Part shown: piece by piece, positions 1-9,500 of the stretch
Layout: every line of letters starts with the position of its first letter
Numbering within the stretch: position 1 is the stretch's first letter
Virus record (IMG/VR): IMGVR_UViG_3300035698_021255
Span: 1 to 38,506 of that record
Origin: a virus
Direction: 5' to 3' (one strand)
Length of the DNA: 38,506 nt
Notes under the pieces: model-generated
What the model was told of the DNA's origin: nothing
Database searches by the model: none
The model's input: only the letters and a program-made list of their open reading frames with translations
Translations under genes and position numbers: made by a program

Positions 1-987
1 TTTCCAGAACAAGAAGATTCTCCTTATTCAATGTCTGCAAAAACATTGATGCCAATATCTGATGCAGTTTATACTGTAGATATAATGAAAAACGTAAATT
101 ATATAGTTGGAACACCAAAAGGAAAACATTTTGGAATTAATTTTGAAGATTATTCAAGAGGGATTTTAGAATTTAATTATATAGGGGGGATTGATTATGC
201 TGAAAAACAAAAAGAGATAATGGAACTCTTAGAATACTATATAATTAAAACTTATCAAAGTATTAATGAATCAGAATACACAAAGGCAGAACTTTCTGAA
301 ATGAAATTTATGACTAACCAATTTTTTAAAGTGCATGAAGCTTATTATGATTTTAATAAATTTCAAGAATTATTTCCTGAAATTACAGTAGCTATTGATA
401 TGAGAAGAGATTCTCAACTTTTAGAAACTTTTTGGCCAAAGATAAGAAATACTTTATTTGAAACTGTTATAAATAATAATCTAAGAGAAGGACAGTTTAA
501 CTATGATGCAGATATCGGAATTTATCAATTACGCGGAGCAGAATTAAATTGTACTACATTAAAAGGATTTGATTTAGTAAAATGTAAGTTGACTGGAATA
601 GTTAATGAATGTAATTTAATAGTATGTGAAGTAAATAATGCAAGAATTTTAAATTCTAAAATAGTAAAATCTGTACAAATTACAAACTCTTATTTAAAAG
701 GAGTAACTATTGAAGAAAATAATAGTATTGATCATTGTTTTGTAGAAAATAATTATGAGATATTAAATTGCTCAATTAAAAATAGCATAATAAAATTTGC
801 TGGATTAGGAAAATTTGCAAAATTAGATGAAGGAACTGTTGTTATTAGTAGAGAAGAGATACAACAACCTTTAGTGGGAGTAGAAGTTGAAGAAATAAGA
901 GATTACTTATGGGTAAAAAATTTATTAGGAAAAAAACCAAAAGGTCATAAATTTGGAAATGAATATATTAAAAAAACTTATATTTAA
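1..987 (+). CDS. Amidoligase-like phage protein, C-terminal part (5' end outside window)
   Basis: The frame is open to the window edge, so the gene starts upstream and the ATG at 31 is probably internal. About 40 residues into the visible part is a stretch ending in LEFNYIGGIDYAEK followed by a long helix. This resembles the C-terminal end of amidoligase-family (ATP-grasp-like, COOH-NH2 ligase) proteins, where an EFR-x-x-GG motif precedes a helix. The last third (about residues 165-275 from the ATG) is a run of short repeats rich in N, C, K and I, such as LKGFDLVKCKLTG, which reads like a pentapeptide or beta-helix domain. Its stop overlaps the ATG of the next gene by one base (TAATG), indicating a shared transcript. 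The catalytic part is not in view, so the amidoligase call is based on my memory of similar phage proteins and is moderate. Confidence 0.45.
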   Translation, partial: FPEQEDSPYSMSAKTLMPISDAVYTVDIMKNVNYIVGTPKGKHFGINFEDYSRGILEFNYIGGIDYAEKQKEIMELLEYYIIKTYQSINESEYTKAELSEMKFMTNQFFKVHEAYYDFNKFQELFPEITVAIDMRRDSQLLETFWPKIRNTLFETVINNNLREGQFNYDADIGIYQLRGAELNCTTLKGFDLVKCKLTGIVNECNLIVCEVNNARILNSKIVKSVQITNSYLKGVTIEENNSIDHCFVENNYEILNCSIKNSIIKFAGLGKFAKLDEGTVVISREEIQQPLVGVEVEEIRDYLWVKNLLGKKPKGHKFGNEYIKKTYI

Positions 988-1256
988 TGATATCTAGAGA
1001 AGAATTTTTAGCAGTATATGAAAAGTATTTACCAAAAAAATGGCTTAAATTTATTTTTAAATATTTTTCTAAAGAAACAGAAAAGAAAGATATGAATTTA
1101 AATAATATAATTACTTGGATATTACTCGGATTATTTTCAACAGGTTTAGTAGGGGTTATTATTCAAGGGCCGTATGAATTAATTATGTGGGTAACTTATA
1201 GTTATATAACTTTACTTTCAATATTAGTTATTTTTTTATTTATTGCATTTAAATAA
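987..1256 (+). CDS. Small membrane protein with two predicted transmembrane segments
   Basis: This 89-aa protein has a soluble, basic N-terminal part of about 35 residues and then two hydrophobic stretches (about 40-62 and 66-88, ending LVIFLFIAFK). The ATG overlaps the stop of the preceding gene as TAATG, so translation is probably coupled. No family is recognised. Size and topology would fit a holin-like or inner-membrane accessory protein, but its place among structural genes argues against a lysis cassette, and no endolysin is nearby. A further reading frame continues past the stop in the +1 frame (see 1243-1356), so the protein may have lost, or be extended by, a charged tail. Confidence 0.6.
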   Translation: MISREEFLAVYEKYLPKKWLKFIFKYFSKETEKKDMNLNNIITWILLGLFSTGLVGVIIQGPYELIMWVTYSYITLLSILVIFLFIAFK

Positions 1257-1356
1257 TAAAAGAATAAAAAAAATAGCTAAAGAACTTGGATGTTCTTTAA
1301 ATGATTATAACAAATTAGCGGATGAATATTTTAAAATAACAATAGAAAATGACTAA
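1243..1356 (+). other. Cryptic small ORF without ATG, between membrane protein and neck gene
   Basis: In the +1 frame relative to the upstream gene there is an open stretch from a TTG at 1243 to a TAA at 1354-1356. It encodes about 37 residues with a helical look (containing KRIKKIAKELGCSLND and DEYFK). Its end overlaps the next start as ATGACTAA, which is typical of translational coupling. There is no ATG in the frame: the stop upstream is at 1225-1227. It may start at TTG, be read by a +1 shift from the membrane protein, or be the remnant left by an indel. Composition looks coding, but expression is unproven. Confidence 0.3.
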
Positions 1357-2083
1357 ACAAGAACTTATCGATGAAGTAAAGGGAGAAGTTACAGCAAGTT
1401 GTGCTCTACCTTTTGCTCCTCCGGATTCAGAAATTGATCGTATAATTAACTTGGAATCGCGTTGGTTATATAGGGAATACCGGGATACTTTATATACTAA
1501 GTGGTATATTTTAGATAAAAGATATTATAATACAACTGAGTGGAAAAACACAAGAACTTTTCAATTACCTAGTTGTGTAGAAGGAGTTAAGTTGATGTTT
1601 GAAATGACATCTGGTCAAAGAGTTTTTGGTATTCATGATCCTGATTTACAATTTGATAGATTAATGGCCGCTGACCTTTATTTAACACCACTTTCTTCAG
1701 ATCAAATTACTTATAGAACAATTCAATGGTCATTTTGGGATTTATCAAGAGCTTTTAATTTGAGAGATATTCAGTTTTCTTATAATTTAAATACTCATAG
1801 ACTAGTTATAACTGGTAGAGATCCTTCTCAGTCATTATTTATTACAACATTAGATAGAATTCCAGAAGAAGATATGTATAATGATCCAATAGTTATAAAG
1901 TGGATGATCGCTAAAACAAAAATGTCATTAGCTAGAATTTTTGGTACATTTGATTATAATCTTCTTGGAAATATTTCTATTAATTTTGATCAATGGAGGT
2001 CTGAAGGTAGCGAAGAATTACAAGAACTAAAAGAAAAAATTGCCAGTGATAACCAACCTGATTGGATGCACATGTTCCAATAA
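1349..2083 (+). CDS. Putative neck or head-tail connector structural protein
   Basis: This soluble protein of 244 aa has no signal peptide or membrane segment. The N-terminus carries a helical stretch with charged residues and many aromatics (ESRWLYREYRD), then a mostly beta middle part and a C-terminal helix. The style, with an N-terminal ELIDEV-type helix and a tryptophan- and tyrosine-rich core, resembles phage neck and connector proteins (the gp13/gp14 area of T4-like phages). I do not recognise a named family with confidence. The position upstream of the baseplate wedge block also suits a virion role. The start ATG overlaps a cryptic upstream frame. Confidence 0.35.
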   Translation: MTKQELIDEVKGEVTASCALPFAPPDSEIDRIINLESRWLYREYRDTLYTKWYILDKRYYNTTEWKNTRTFQLPSCVEGVKLMFEMTSGQRVFGIHDPDLQFDRLMAADLYLTPLSSDQITYRTIQWSFWDLSRAFNLRDIQFSYNLNTHRLVITGRDPSQSLFITTLDRIPEEDMYNDPIVIKWMIAKTKMSLARIFGTFDYNLLGNISINFDQWRSEGSEELQELKEKIASDNQPDWMHMFQ

Positions 2084-2181
2084 CGTGTGAATTTAAACAA
2101 ATAGCACCTATTATTGGAGTTAATTGGGCTAAAATTTTAAAACTACTAAAAGAAGAAAATTCGTATATAGAATACAAATAA
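2062..2181 (+). other. Cryptic small ORF without ATG, following the neck-like gene
   Basis: A 39-codon frame runs from TTG at 2062 to TAA at 2179-2181, in the -1 frame relative to the upstream gene, and fills most of the 123-base gap. The translation contains IAPIIGVNWAKILKLLKEEN, a plausible amphipathic helix, which is unusual for random AT-rich DNA. No ATG is available because the upstream stop is at 2059-2061. A three-codon ATG-TCA-ATA-TGA frame also ends overlapping the next start at 2207 (ATGA). This is either a non-ATG small gene or a broken end of the upstream gene. Confidence 0.25.
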
Positions 2182-2206
2182 CTTTTAAAATTAAGAAAAT
2201 GTCAAT

Positions 2207-3463
2207 ATGAATTTTTACCCTAATATAAATGAAAGTCCAGATGATGTTTGGATAACTAAACCTTATCGAAAATTAGTTGCTGATTCTACTGATTCTGAAG
2301 CAATAGCGTTTGGTATGTGTGATGATAAAATTGAAATTTCTGCTCCTAGAGGAACTCATAATGAAATATGGCCATATAATAAAATGGAAGCACTTAGAGT
2401 TAAGACTAGAAAGCCAACAGCGAGATTAGCTTGGTTATATCCAGGTAGAATATGGCCTGAAAAAAAATATATTTCATTTTGGACATATCCAAACACTAAT
2501 GCGGAAATGGAAAAAATCATTAGAAAATTAGAAAAAAAATTAAATATTGAAATTTGGGAAGATCCAAATTTCAAGTTAGAAATTAATTTAATAGATAACA
2601 GTAAATTAGATCAATTTTATGGAAGATGGACTGTATATAATGATGATTCTGTAAAATTTATATCTCCAAAAGATTTTGAGAATAGTAAAACAAGATCAGA
2701 GGAAGAATTGGCTATAAAACATACAGATTCTGCAATTGAAAAAGAACGAAAAAGAAAGTTTGGAGCTAAACTTAAAGGATGGGGATCTGATAAAAAATAT
2801 CAAGATAAACAAAAAGAAAAAAGATATATGGCAGCTGAAAGTTATTATCCTCGTTTACATGAAAGTCCCAATGAAATTATAAATCCTGAAATTTGGAAAA
2901 ATAAAGATAAAGATTATAAAACAGGCTATAGTGATAGAATTCTTTGGAAAGATACAGATAATATTACATTTACTTATTATGATGGTGTATTATATGCTCA
3001 AGATAACGAAACTGATACAAGATATACACATTATAATATGGCTGATGAATATAGAGAAAACAACAAAGATATTGCTGTAACTAATAATGGGAGAGGAAAT
3101 TATGCCGGTAGATTATTTACTGAACATAAAATAGTTTCATTTTGGGAATTTCCAGAAACTTATGATATTTTATCTGATATTTTATCTGATTTAGAAAATA
3201 AAACACATATACAAATTCTTAATGATCCAGAATGGCTTATAGAAATTCCAATTGACGAAGAATGGCTTCCTAGAATGCATAATATTAGTGATGTAGATTA
3301 TATTCCTCTTAAAAATTATAAAGGTGGGCATAAAAGATCTAGAGAAGAAATGGAAATGGCTCATAAAAAACCTGATCCTAGATATGGAGGAGGATCAAGG
3401 AAACAAAAAAACTGGAAAGAATGGGATAAGCCATTTGAAAGTTTTTATCCAAAAATAAACTAA
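2207..3463 (+). CDS. Two-module tandem-duplicated protein with repeated Y-P-x-x-x-E-S-P motifs
   Basis: The 418-aa protein consists of two related modules. Module A begins FYPNINESP (residues 3-11) and module B begins YYPRLHESP (213-221). The last residues, FYPKIN (413-418), look like the start of a third unit cut off by the stop. Other matching landmarks are ISFWTYP (89-95) with VSFWEFP (310-316), IEIWEDPNF with IQILNDPEW, and RSEEELAIKH with RSREEMEMAHK. The N-terminal INE and the internal LHE both fit the (L/I)-x-E cleavage rule of T4-type prohead proteases, so it may be a packaged and processed protein (inference). Modules are joined by a highly charged linker (about 175-207). No family is recognised. 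Confidence 0.6.
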   Translation: MNFYPNINESPDDVWITKPYRKLVADSTDSEAIAFGMCDDKIEISAPRGTHNEIWPYNKMEALRVKTRKPTARLAWLYPGRIWPEKKYISFWTYPNTNAEMEKIIRKLEKKLNIEIWEDPNFKLEINLIDNSKLDQFYGRWTVYNDDSVKFISPKDFENSKTRSEEELAIKHTDSAIEKERKRKFGAKLKGWGSDKKYQDKQKEKRYMAAESYYPRLHESPNEIINPEIWKNKDKDYKTGYSDRILWKDTDNITFTYYDGVLYAQDNETDTRYTHYNMADEYRENNKDIAVTNNGRGNYAGRLFTEHKIVSFWEFPETYDILSDILSDLENKTHIQILNDPEWLIEIPIDEEWLPRMHNISDVDYIPLKNYKGGHKRSREEMEMAHKKPDPRYGGGSRKQKNWKEWDKPFESFYPKIN

Positions 3464-3477
3464 AATAAAATTTTAAT

Positions 3478-3522
3478 ATGAATTTTTTAAAAAAAATAAT
3501 AGAAGAGGGGAGAAATAAATAA
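3478..3522 (+). other. Micro-ORF (14 codons) coupled to the next start
   Basis: An ATG at 3478 opens a short frame encoding MNFLKKIIEEGRNK whose TAA overlaps the ATG of the following membrane-protein gene (TAATG at 3520-3524). The 58-base gap has no Shine-Dalgarno sequence for that gene apart from an AGAAGAGGGGAG stretch, which is internal to the micro-ORF. It may act as a leader that brings ribosomes to the downstream start. Whether the peptide itself matters is unknown. Confidence 0.3.
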
Positions 3523-3899
3523 TGTGGTGGATTTCTTTAATTATTTTAGTATTTGCAGGAATATGCAATGCTATTATGGATGTGATTAAAACACGTTATA
3601 ATAATTCAATTTTTTCGGGTTGGAAAAATCAAACTTGGTTAAAACCTTCTTTATCTTGGAGGCTTAAATGGAAAAATGGAGATCCTTCTAAAGGACCTAA
3701 GTTTTTTGGGTCATCAACCTTTTTAGTATGGCTTACAGATTTCTGGCATTTAGCTAAATTTTTAATGCTAATGGCTATTTCTTTTGCTATAACATTTAGG
3801 GAACCTATGTTTGCTTGGTATATAGATTTTTTTATTTATTATTGTACATTTACTATTCCATTTGAATTATTTTATGGTAAAGTTTTAATCAAATCTTAA
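3522..3899 (+). CDS. Membrane protein with about three transmembrane helices
   Basis: The 125-aa protein starts with a hydrophobic helix (residues 2-20), has a tryptophan-rich, basic extramembrane section with the distinctive stretch DPSKGPKFFGSSTFLVWL (about 55-70), and then two more hydrophobic segments (about 78-95 and 98-117). I do not recognise a named family. The conserved-looking WKNxDPxxGPKFFGSS segment suggests a specific role rather than a generic holin. It is the last gene before the terminator at 3925-3948. Roles in membrane modification or superinfection exclusion are possible but unsupported. Confidence 0.6.
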   Translation: MWWISLIILVFAGICNAIMDVIKTRYNNSIFSGWKNQTWLKPSLSWRLKWKNGDPSKGPKFFGSSTFLVWLTDFWHLAKFLMLMAISFAITFREPMFAWYIDFFIYYCTFTIPFELFYGKVLIKS

Positions 3900-3924
3900 A
3901 AAATAAAAATAAATTTATAATATA

Positions 3925-3948
3925 GGAGACTTCACGGTCTCCTTTTTT
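3925..3948 (+). terminator. Rho-independent terminator
   Basis: A perfect 6-bp GC-rich stem, GGAGAC and GTCTCC with a six-base loop (TTCACG), is followed by TTTTTT. It lies 25 bases after the stop of the membrane-protein gene and before the baseplate wedge genes, so it separates two plus-strand transcription units. It is the clearest terminator on the plus strand here. Confidence 0.9.
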
Positions 3949-3958
3949 ATTTCTTAGG

Positions 3959-3973
3959 ATATATAAAATAAAA
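3959..3973 (+). promoter_or_regulatory. Candidate late-promoter-like motif before the baseplate genes
   Basis: ATATATAAAATAAAA lies directly after the terminator and just upstream of the gp25 start at 3978. The same 15 bases occur at 23789-23803 on the other strand, and 14 of them occur twice more at 38218-38231 (minus) and 38252-38265 (plus), always in front of a gene. It resembles the T4 late promoter TATAAATA in base content. Because the start codon is only 4 bases away here, it could instead be an initiation-region signal in a host that does not use Shine-Dalgarno pairing, or the mRNA could be nearly leaderless. Confidence 0.5.
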
Positions 3974-3977
3974 TCAG

Positions 3978-4340
3978 ATGATACAAGAGATATATACAAG
4001 AAATCCTGAAGATCCCAACTTTGTCATTAACGTTTTACAACATAGTAATCCTATTGAAAGTATTATTACTAAGATTAAAATGTTATTTGGAACTAGACAA
4101 GGACAAATATTAGGAGATTTAAACTTTGGATTAGGAATTGAAGATTTAGTATTTGAAACTCGTATTAATAAAATAGAATTAGAAGAATCTATTAAACGAC
4201 AAATAGGAGAATATATAACTGAATCATCAAAATACGTAATTAGACCAAGTGTATCATTTGGAAAAGCTGATGGTTATGATTATTGTATTATAGATGTCTA
4301 TATAAATGAAATAAAAGTTTTTGGAACATTAATTTCATAA
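3978..4340 (+). CDS. 25: Baseplate wedge protein, gp25/GPW family
   Basis: This 120-aa protein has the usual size and pattern of the gp25/GPW (lysozyme-like fold, IraD/gp25) family, a core part of every contractile-tail baseplate that joins the inner wedge to the sheath. The family-typical segment runs from about residue 35 to 75: a TRQGQILGDLNFGLG-type turn followed by LVFE and a long helix with repeated acidic and basic residues. It is the first gene after a terminator and sits directly before the gp6-like gene, the order seen in many contractile systems (gpW then gpJ in P2). Start chosen at the ATG following the AT-rich motif. Confidence 0.85.
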   Translation: MIQEIYTRNPEDPNFVINVLQHSNPIESIITKIKMLFGTRQGQILGDLNFGLGIEDLVFETRINKIELEESIKRQIGEYITESSKYVIRPSVSFGKADGYDYCIIDVYINEIKVFGTLIS

Positions 4341-4370
4341 TTTTAAAATATAAAATAAATAAAAATAAAT

Positions 4371-6275
4371 ATGAATAGTCCAAATATCTTTAGTTCAAGT
4401 AGAATTAGATTTAGTGAGCTTTATCAAGATTCTATAAATTATTTATCAACAACGTATGGTAATGTAGGACAATACTTCACAATGGCTTCTCCAATGGGTC
4501 AATTACTTCAAATTATGCTGAATTATGGGAAAATGATTTTATTTTATAATGAAGATTCTATCACTGAACTTAATATAGAAAATGCTACAAGACCCCAGAG
4601 TGTAAAGGGTTTAGCGAGTTTAACAGGACATAATCCTTCAAGAGCGATGGCAGCAAGAGGAACATTACAATTAAGATGGAATAATGAAGATGTTGAAAGT
4701 TATGCTAGTGTAATTACTATTCCAAATAATACTACTTTATCTAATCAATCAAATGGATTAACATATACAATTATTTTACCTGGTGAAGAAGCAAGATTAA
4801 ATTTAACTGGTCCTGATAGTTATTTAAATGTAAACATTCTTCAAGGTTCTTTAGAATATCAACAAGCAACTGGAACAGGAGATCCGCTACAATCATTCAA
4901 CTTTGCAACTAAAAAAGGTGCAAGTATTGATAATTTCTTTGTAAATGTTTATGTTAATGGAAAACTTTGGCCAGTGGAAAAATCTATTATTGATATGGTA
5001 TTCGATCAAGAATCATGTATAGTTAAAACTGGACAATCTGGTGGTTTAGATGTATTTTTTGGTAATGGATTTAATGGAAAGGTTCCTGAATTAGGAACTA
5101 CTATTTTGATTGAATATCTTATAACTGATGGAGAATCAGGAAATATTGATGAAATGGAAACTAATCTTCAGGATCAATGGTCTTTTACATCTCCTGGATA
5201 TGCATTAGATAGTACAGAACTTGATTTAAACAAATATGTTAATGTAGATATAGAAAACAATATTTTGTTTGGAACTTTAGAAGAACCACTTTATTTAACA
5301 AGATTACTTGCTCCACATATGTCAAGAAGTTTTGTATTGGCAAATACTAATAATTATATTTATTTTCTTAGAAAATTAAATCTTTTTACTATTATTGATG
5401 CTATTCCTGGTTTTGCTACATTTGAAGATCAAGTTGCTTTGGATAAATTTAATCAGGCACAAACTACTTATGAAGAAGAGAAAAAGATATATGCTGAACT
5501 TATAGATTCATATGGCATTACAGGCGCATTGGCTATACAACAAAAACCAAAGGTTGATAGAGCTCAAGAATTACTTTTTTTAGCTCAAGCAACTTTAACT
5601 GAACAAAAGAAAGATGATAATACAATTTATTTGTTTTTAATTCCAGATATCAATAAGCGTATAGCTCCGGGAGTAAATTATTTTGATGCTCCTATAAGTG
5701 CATTTAGTTTATCTTCAGGAGAAGAACAAGCATTATTAGATTTAATAGAGGAAAGTGGACAAAGAGTAATAACTGTTGATAATGCTATTTTAGAAATAAA
5801 ATATCCAAGGTTTGTTCTTAATATGACTCTTATTTTATGGGAAGGTTCAGATTATGATACTGTAAGAGAAACTATTATTTCTAATACATCAGATTATTTT
5901 TTAAAAAGTACAAGAAGAGATCGAATTCCTGTTTCAGATTTAATTAAAGTAGTTGAAGAAGTTGATGGAGTAGATTCAGTAAATCTTTGGTTTGATGCAG
6001 ATAAAGATAATTTTAATATTTATCAATCTCATTATGGTATTGATGATTATGGGGATATTATTCTTGAAAGAAATATAAAGGATGCATTTGATAACGATGT
6101 TCCTGTTAAAGATGTTTACCCATTAATTAGAGGTGGTTGGGAAAGTTATAATGGTGTTACTTATGAAGATGGAACAGCAAAAGCTGAACTTTCATCATTA
6201 AATATACAAGTAAGAGGATATACAAATAGAGATTTAAACAAAAAACTTAATTTAGCAATAACACAAAATATTTAA
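4371..6275 (+). CDS. 6: Baseplate wedge protein, gp6/baseplate J family
   Basis: The 634-aa length matches T4 gp6 (about 660 aa). The position right after gp25 and a beta-rich body with an N-terminal helical part fit the baseplate J-like family, which forms the wedge dimers around the hub. Visible features are an N-terminal segment with ENATRPQSVKGLASLTGHN (about 63-81), typical of gpJ/gp6 proteins (a helix that mentions 'A..R....L....G'), an alpha-helical coiled insertion (about 350-425, KAQELLFLAQATLTEQKK style), and a C-terminal region with EEVDGVDSVNLWF. The leader upstream contains AAATATAAAATAAAT, a near copy of the recurring motif. Confidence 0.8.
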   Translation: MNSPNIFSSSRIRFSELYQDSINYLSTTYGNVGQYFTMASPMGQLLQIMLNYGKMILFYNEDSITELNIENATRPQSVKGLASLTGHNPSRAMAARGTLQLRWNNEDVESYASVITIPNNTTLSNQSNGLTYTIILPGEEARLNLTGPDSYLNVNILQGSLEYQQATGTGDPLQSFNFATKKGASIDNFFVNVYVNGKLWPVEKSIIDMVFDQESCIVKTGQSGGLDVFFGNGFNGKVPELGTTILIEYLITDGESGNIDEMETNLQDQWSFTSPGYALDSTELDLNKYVNVDIENNILFGTLEEPLYLTRLLAPHMSRSFVLANTNNYIYFLRKLNLFTIIDAIPGFATFEDQVALDKFNQAQTTYEEEKKIYAELIDSYGITGALAIQQKPKVDRAQELLFLAQATLTEQKKDDNTIYLFLIPDINKRIAPGVNYFDAPISAFSLSSGEEQALLDLIEESGQRVITVDNAILEIKYPRFVLNMTLILWEGSDYDTVRETIISNTSDYFLKSTRRDRIPVSDLIKVVEEVDGVDSVNLWFDADKDNFNIYQSHYGIDDYGDIILERNIKDAFDNDVPVKDVYPLIRGGWESYNGVTYEDGTAKAELSSLNIQVRGYTNRDLNKKLNLAITQNI

Positions 6276-6278
6276 ACT

Positions 6279-6575
6279 ATGGCAAAACATTATGAAGAAA
6301 ATGTAGATAGTCAAGATAAACGACAATTACATAAAATAAGATCTTCTTATTTAAGTGAAGCAAAACATATTAATGATAAATTTATTAATTTAGGCTATAA
6401 TTATTTTGGAAATATTTTAAAAAATGGTTCATCTCCTGAATTATGGTCTAATCCCCAACAAATTGGAATGTATGGAAAATTAGAAGGGATGCTAACTTAT
6501 ATTTTAGAATCAACTAAAATGATTAAAATATGGTTTTCTTTAGCCCATGATAAAAATACTACGCTTATCAATTAA
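6279..6575 (+). CDS. Small hypothetical protein within the baseplate block
   Basis: The 98-aa soluble protein starts three bases after the gp6 stop and is highly helical, rich in H, K and N. It has no recognisable domain. The tight spacing between two wedge genes suggests that it is a minor baseplate component or an assembly partner made in the same amount. No membrane or signal segment is present. Confidence 0.55.
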   Translation: MAKHYEENVDSQDKRQLHKIRSSYLSEAKHINDKFINLGYNYFGNILKNGSSPELWSNPQQIGMYGKLEGMLTYILESTKMIKIWFSLAHDKNTTLIN

Positions 6576-6596
6576 TGGAATATAAAATTAAAAATT

Positions 6597-9500
6597 ATGA
6601 AATTAAATAACTGGAAGATTTTTGATAAGTCTGGAAGTCCGATAAATTGGTATGCTGATCCTTATATAAATCTTGAAATTACATCTCCTACAGGAATAAA
6701 TGCTGAGGGGTATATTTTAACAGATGCAAGTAATTTAGCTGAAGAGGTGGTGATAACAAATTGTGGATATAAATATAGTGATTCCACTACTACTTTAGCA
6801 TATTCATATACATTTGATCCCAGTGCACAAACTCCAGTTTTAGTGCAAGGAACTGATATTTCTATAGGTTTTAAAGATGTATCTATATTTACTCCTGAAC
6901 CAACAAATTCATTAGGTATAGAATCTGTAACTTTATTAACTAATGATTTAAGTGCGAACACATTTATTTATCCGTCTATAATTTATTCTGGGGCAATTTT
7001 TTTAGAACCTGTATCACAAGGAATTGTAGAAACTGAACATTTATTTATTTTTGAACAATTAGATTCTTCTTATATTAGACCTTACGATTCTTCAACTACC
7101 ACATTAAAAATACAAATGTATGGAGATGATGATGAAATAAAATTATTTACTATTAATGAAGAAGAACAAATTGTTGATTGGACTGATACTCTTTATTATG
7201 ATATTTCTGTCTATTCAGAAAATACTCCATTATCTTTAAATATTGGATTTAAGACAGATGATGAAGGCGTATATGAGAGAAAACTTAGAATTTATAATAC
7301 TATTCAAGGAGTTGATAATCTAATGGCAGAAATTCTTATAAGTGCTGAATCTATTGGGGAAGATGAACGTCATAGAACACTTCTTGGAAATTTTGGTCTT
7401 CCTGATCCAAAAGAATTTCCAAAATTATTTAAAGAAGCAGATATTAATGAAGATTTACCAGATTTTGAAATTATAAATCCAAAGTCTAAACAGATGATAT
7501 TGGATCAGTCTGAGATTGTACCTTATATTGGGACTTATAAAGCATTAGTAAATGCTATTAAATGGTTAGGATATGATGATGTTTATGTTCGGGAATGGTT
7601 TAAAAATGTTAAATCAAATAAAAAATTATCTCTTATTATTCCATATAATGCTGCAGATAGAACTACTACGATTCTTAAATTTTCTTCAGATGAAAGAAAA
7701 TCACTAAAGAAACTTAATCAATTAACTCTTAATTATTGTTTAACAAAAGAAACTGGAGAAATTGATGCTTGGGGAACACCAGAAACAGAAAATTGTTATG
7801 AATATAGTATTGATGAAGTATTTATAAAATTATTATCTCTCAAAGATTGGTTAGAGAAAAATATAATAGGTGTAAATTCTAGAATTGTAGAAGTTACTGG
7901 AGAAGGTATTTATTATGAAAGATATGTTAATCTTATCTACGCTAATCAAAATCATGGTTTTACTTATGGAGATTCGCAAACAATTACACCATATTCTATA
8001 CCAGATAATAGTGAGTTAGTTTTAGGAGATGCTTCAATAAGTTTAACATTATTAGAATTAGAAAAAACTACTATAAATGATCTTGAGTATAAATTCTCTG
8101 ATTTTATTAATTATGTCTGGAATCCTTTAGATCCAAGTGTAACATTAAGTCCAACTGATCCTTCGTATATTGCTGATCCAAATCTTTATTTAGAAATAGG
8201 TCCTCCTATTTCTTATCCATTTGTGGGCGCAAAAGATATACAGTGGAAAACTTCATTATTAAAATCATCTGCAACTATTCCAGAAACTCATGTTTCTAAA
8301 CCTTTGTGGATTTATGATGAAAAAGTTAATTTTTATAACATATTTGATGAAGATAGACCATTTGACCCTGGAACCACAGATGCATCTTGCGGTGCAGTAT
8401 TTTATGATTCATCTATAAATGTAGATTTAAGATTAGAAAAAGCTTATATTAGAGATGCTAGTAATTCAAATTGGGATTCTTTAGCATATTCAATTTATCC
8501 GAATCAATTAATAAATTTAAATTCCGGAGAGGCTATATATTTAGTAGCGGATGTTTCATATGCTATTATTTCAGGAAGCGGAACAATTGAAGATGTTACT
8601 GAATCTAATACTTTTGATATTGGGTTAGATCCAAGCTATTATAATTTTGATGTAAGTCTTTATGTAACCGCAGACACAAGTACTGTAATTCAATCATCTG
8701 TATATTTAGATTGGATATTAGAATCTTCTTTAGGTGCTAAATTGTATTTTAATGATATGGTTAATTTTACACAAGGATCAGGTTCTTCAATTAAGTATGC
8801 TAATACAAATACATGGCCAGCGATTGGTCAACCAAATACACATATAATAAATCCTGTTAATAATTATAATGAAATTCTTTTATCATTTAAGAATTTTAGT
8901 ACTATTGATACAAGTGGAAATACATTTACATTATCATCTGATAAACTTTATTTTTTAGAAATAATTGATGGAAGAGTTATTTTAGATCCAAGTATATCTG
9001 CAGATCCAATTATAGGAATTGATCCAAGTGTATATTTAACTCCAACATATTATATCGATTATAATTATTATGATAAGCAATATATTTCAGTAAGTATGGA
9101 ATATTTTTCTCCAAGAATGCCAATGTATGTTGTAGATCCAAGTATTTATTATTACGCAGATCCATCTGGCTTATCTGGTTCTTCAAATGCTCTTGTTATA
9201 GATAATAGCGTTTATAATATGAAAGTTAAACATACCGGAGATTATATTATAGAATCACGTGTATGGGATGGATATAATCTTTTATATTCAAATCGCGGAA
9301 ATAAGACACATCAAGTATGGATGAAAACTCCGACTATTAAAGCTTTAATAGATTCATCTATTAACTTAAATATTATTAAAGAAGCTAGTACTTTTATGTC
9401 AGAAGGTGATGTTAATTCTTTAATAATTAATAATAAATATCCAATTTTTGATAGAATTCCTTCATATAAAAATTTAAAATTAAATCATGATGAAAATAAT

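Noticed and set aside
987-1256. Holin of a lysis cassette
   Set aside because: The topology would allow it, but there is no endolysin or spanin nearby and the neighbours are structural genes.
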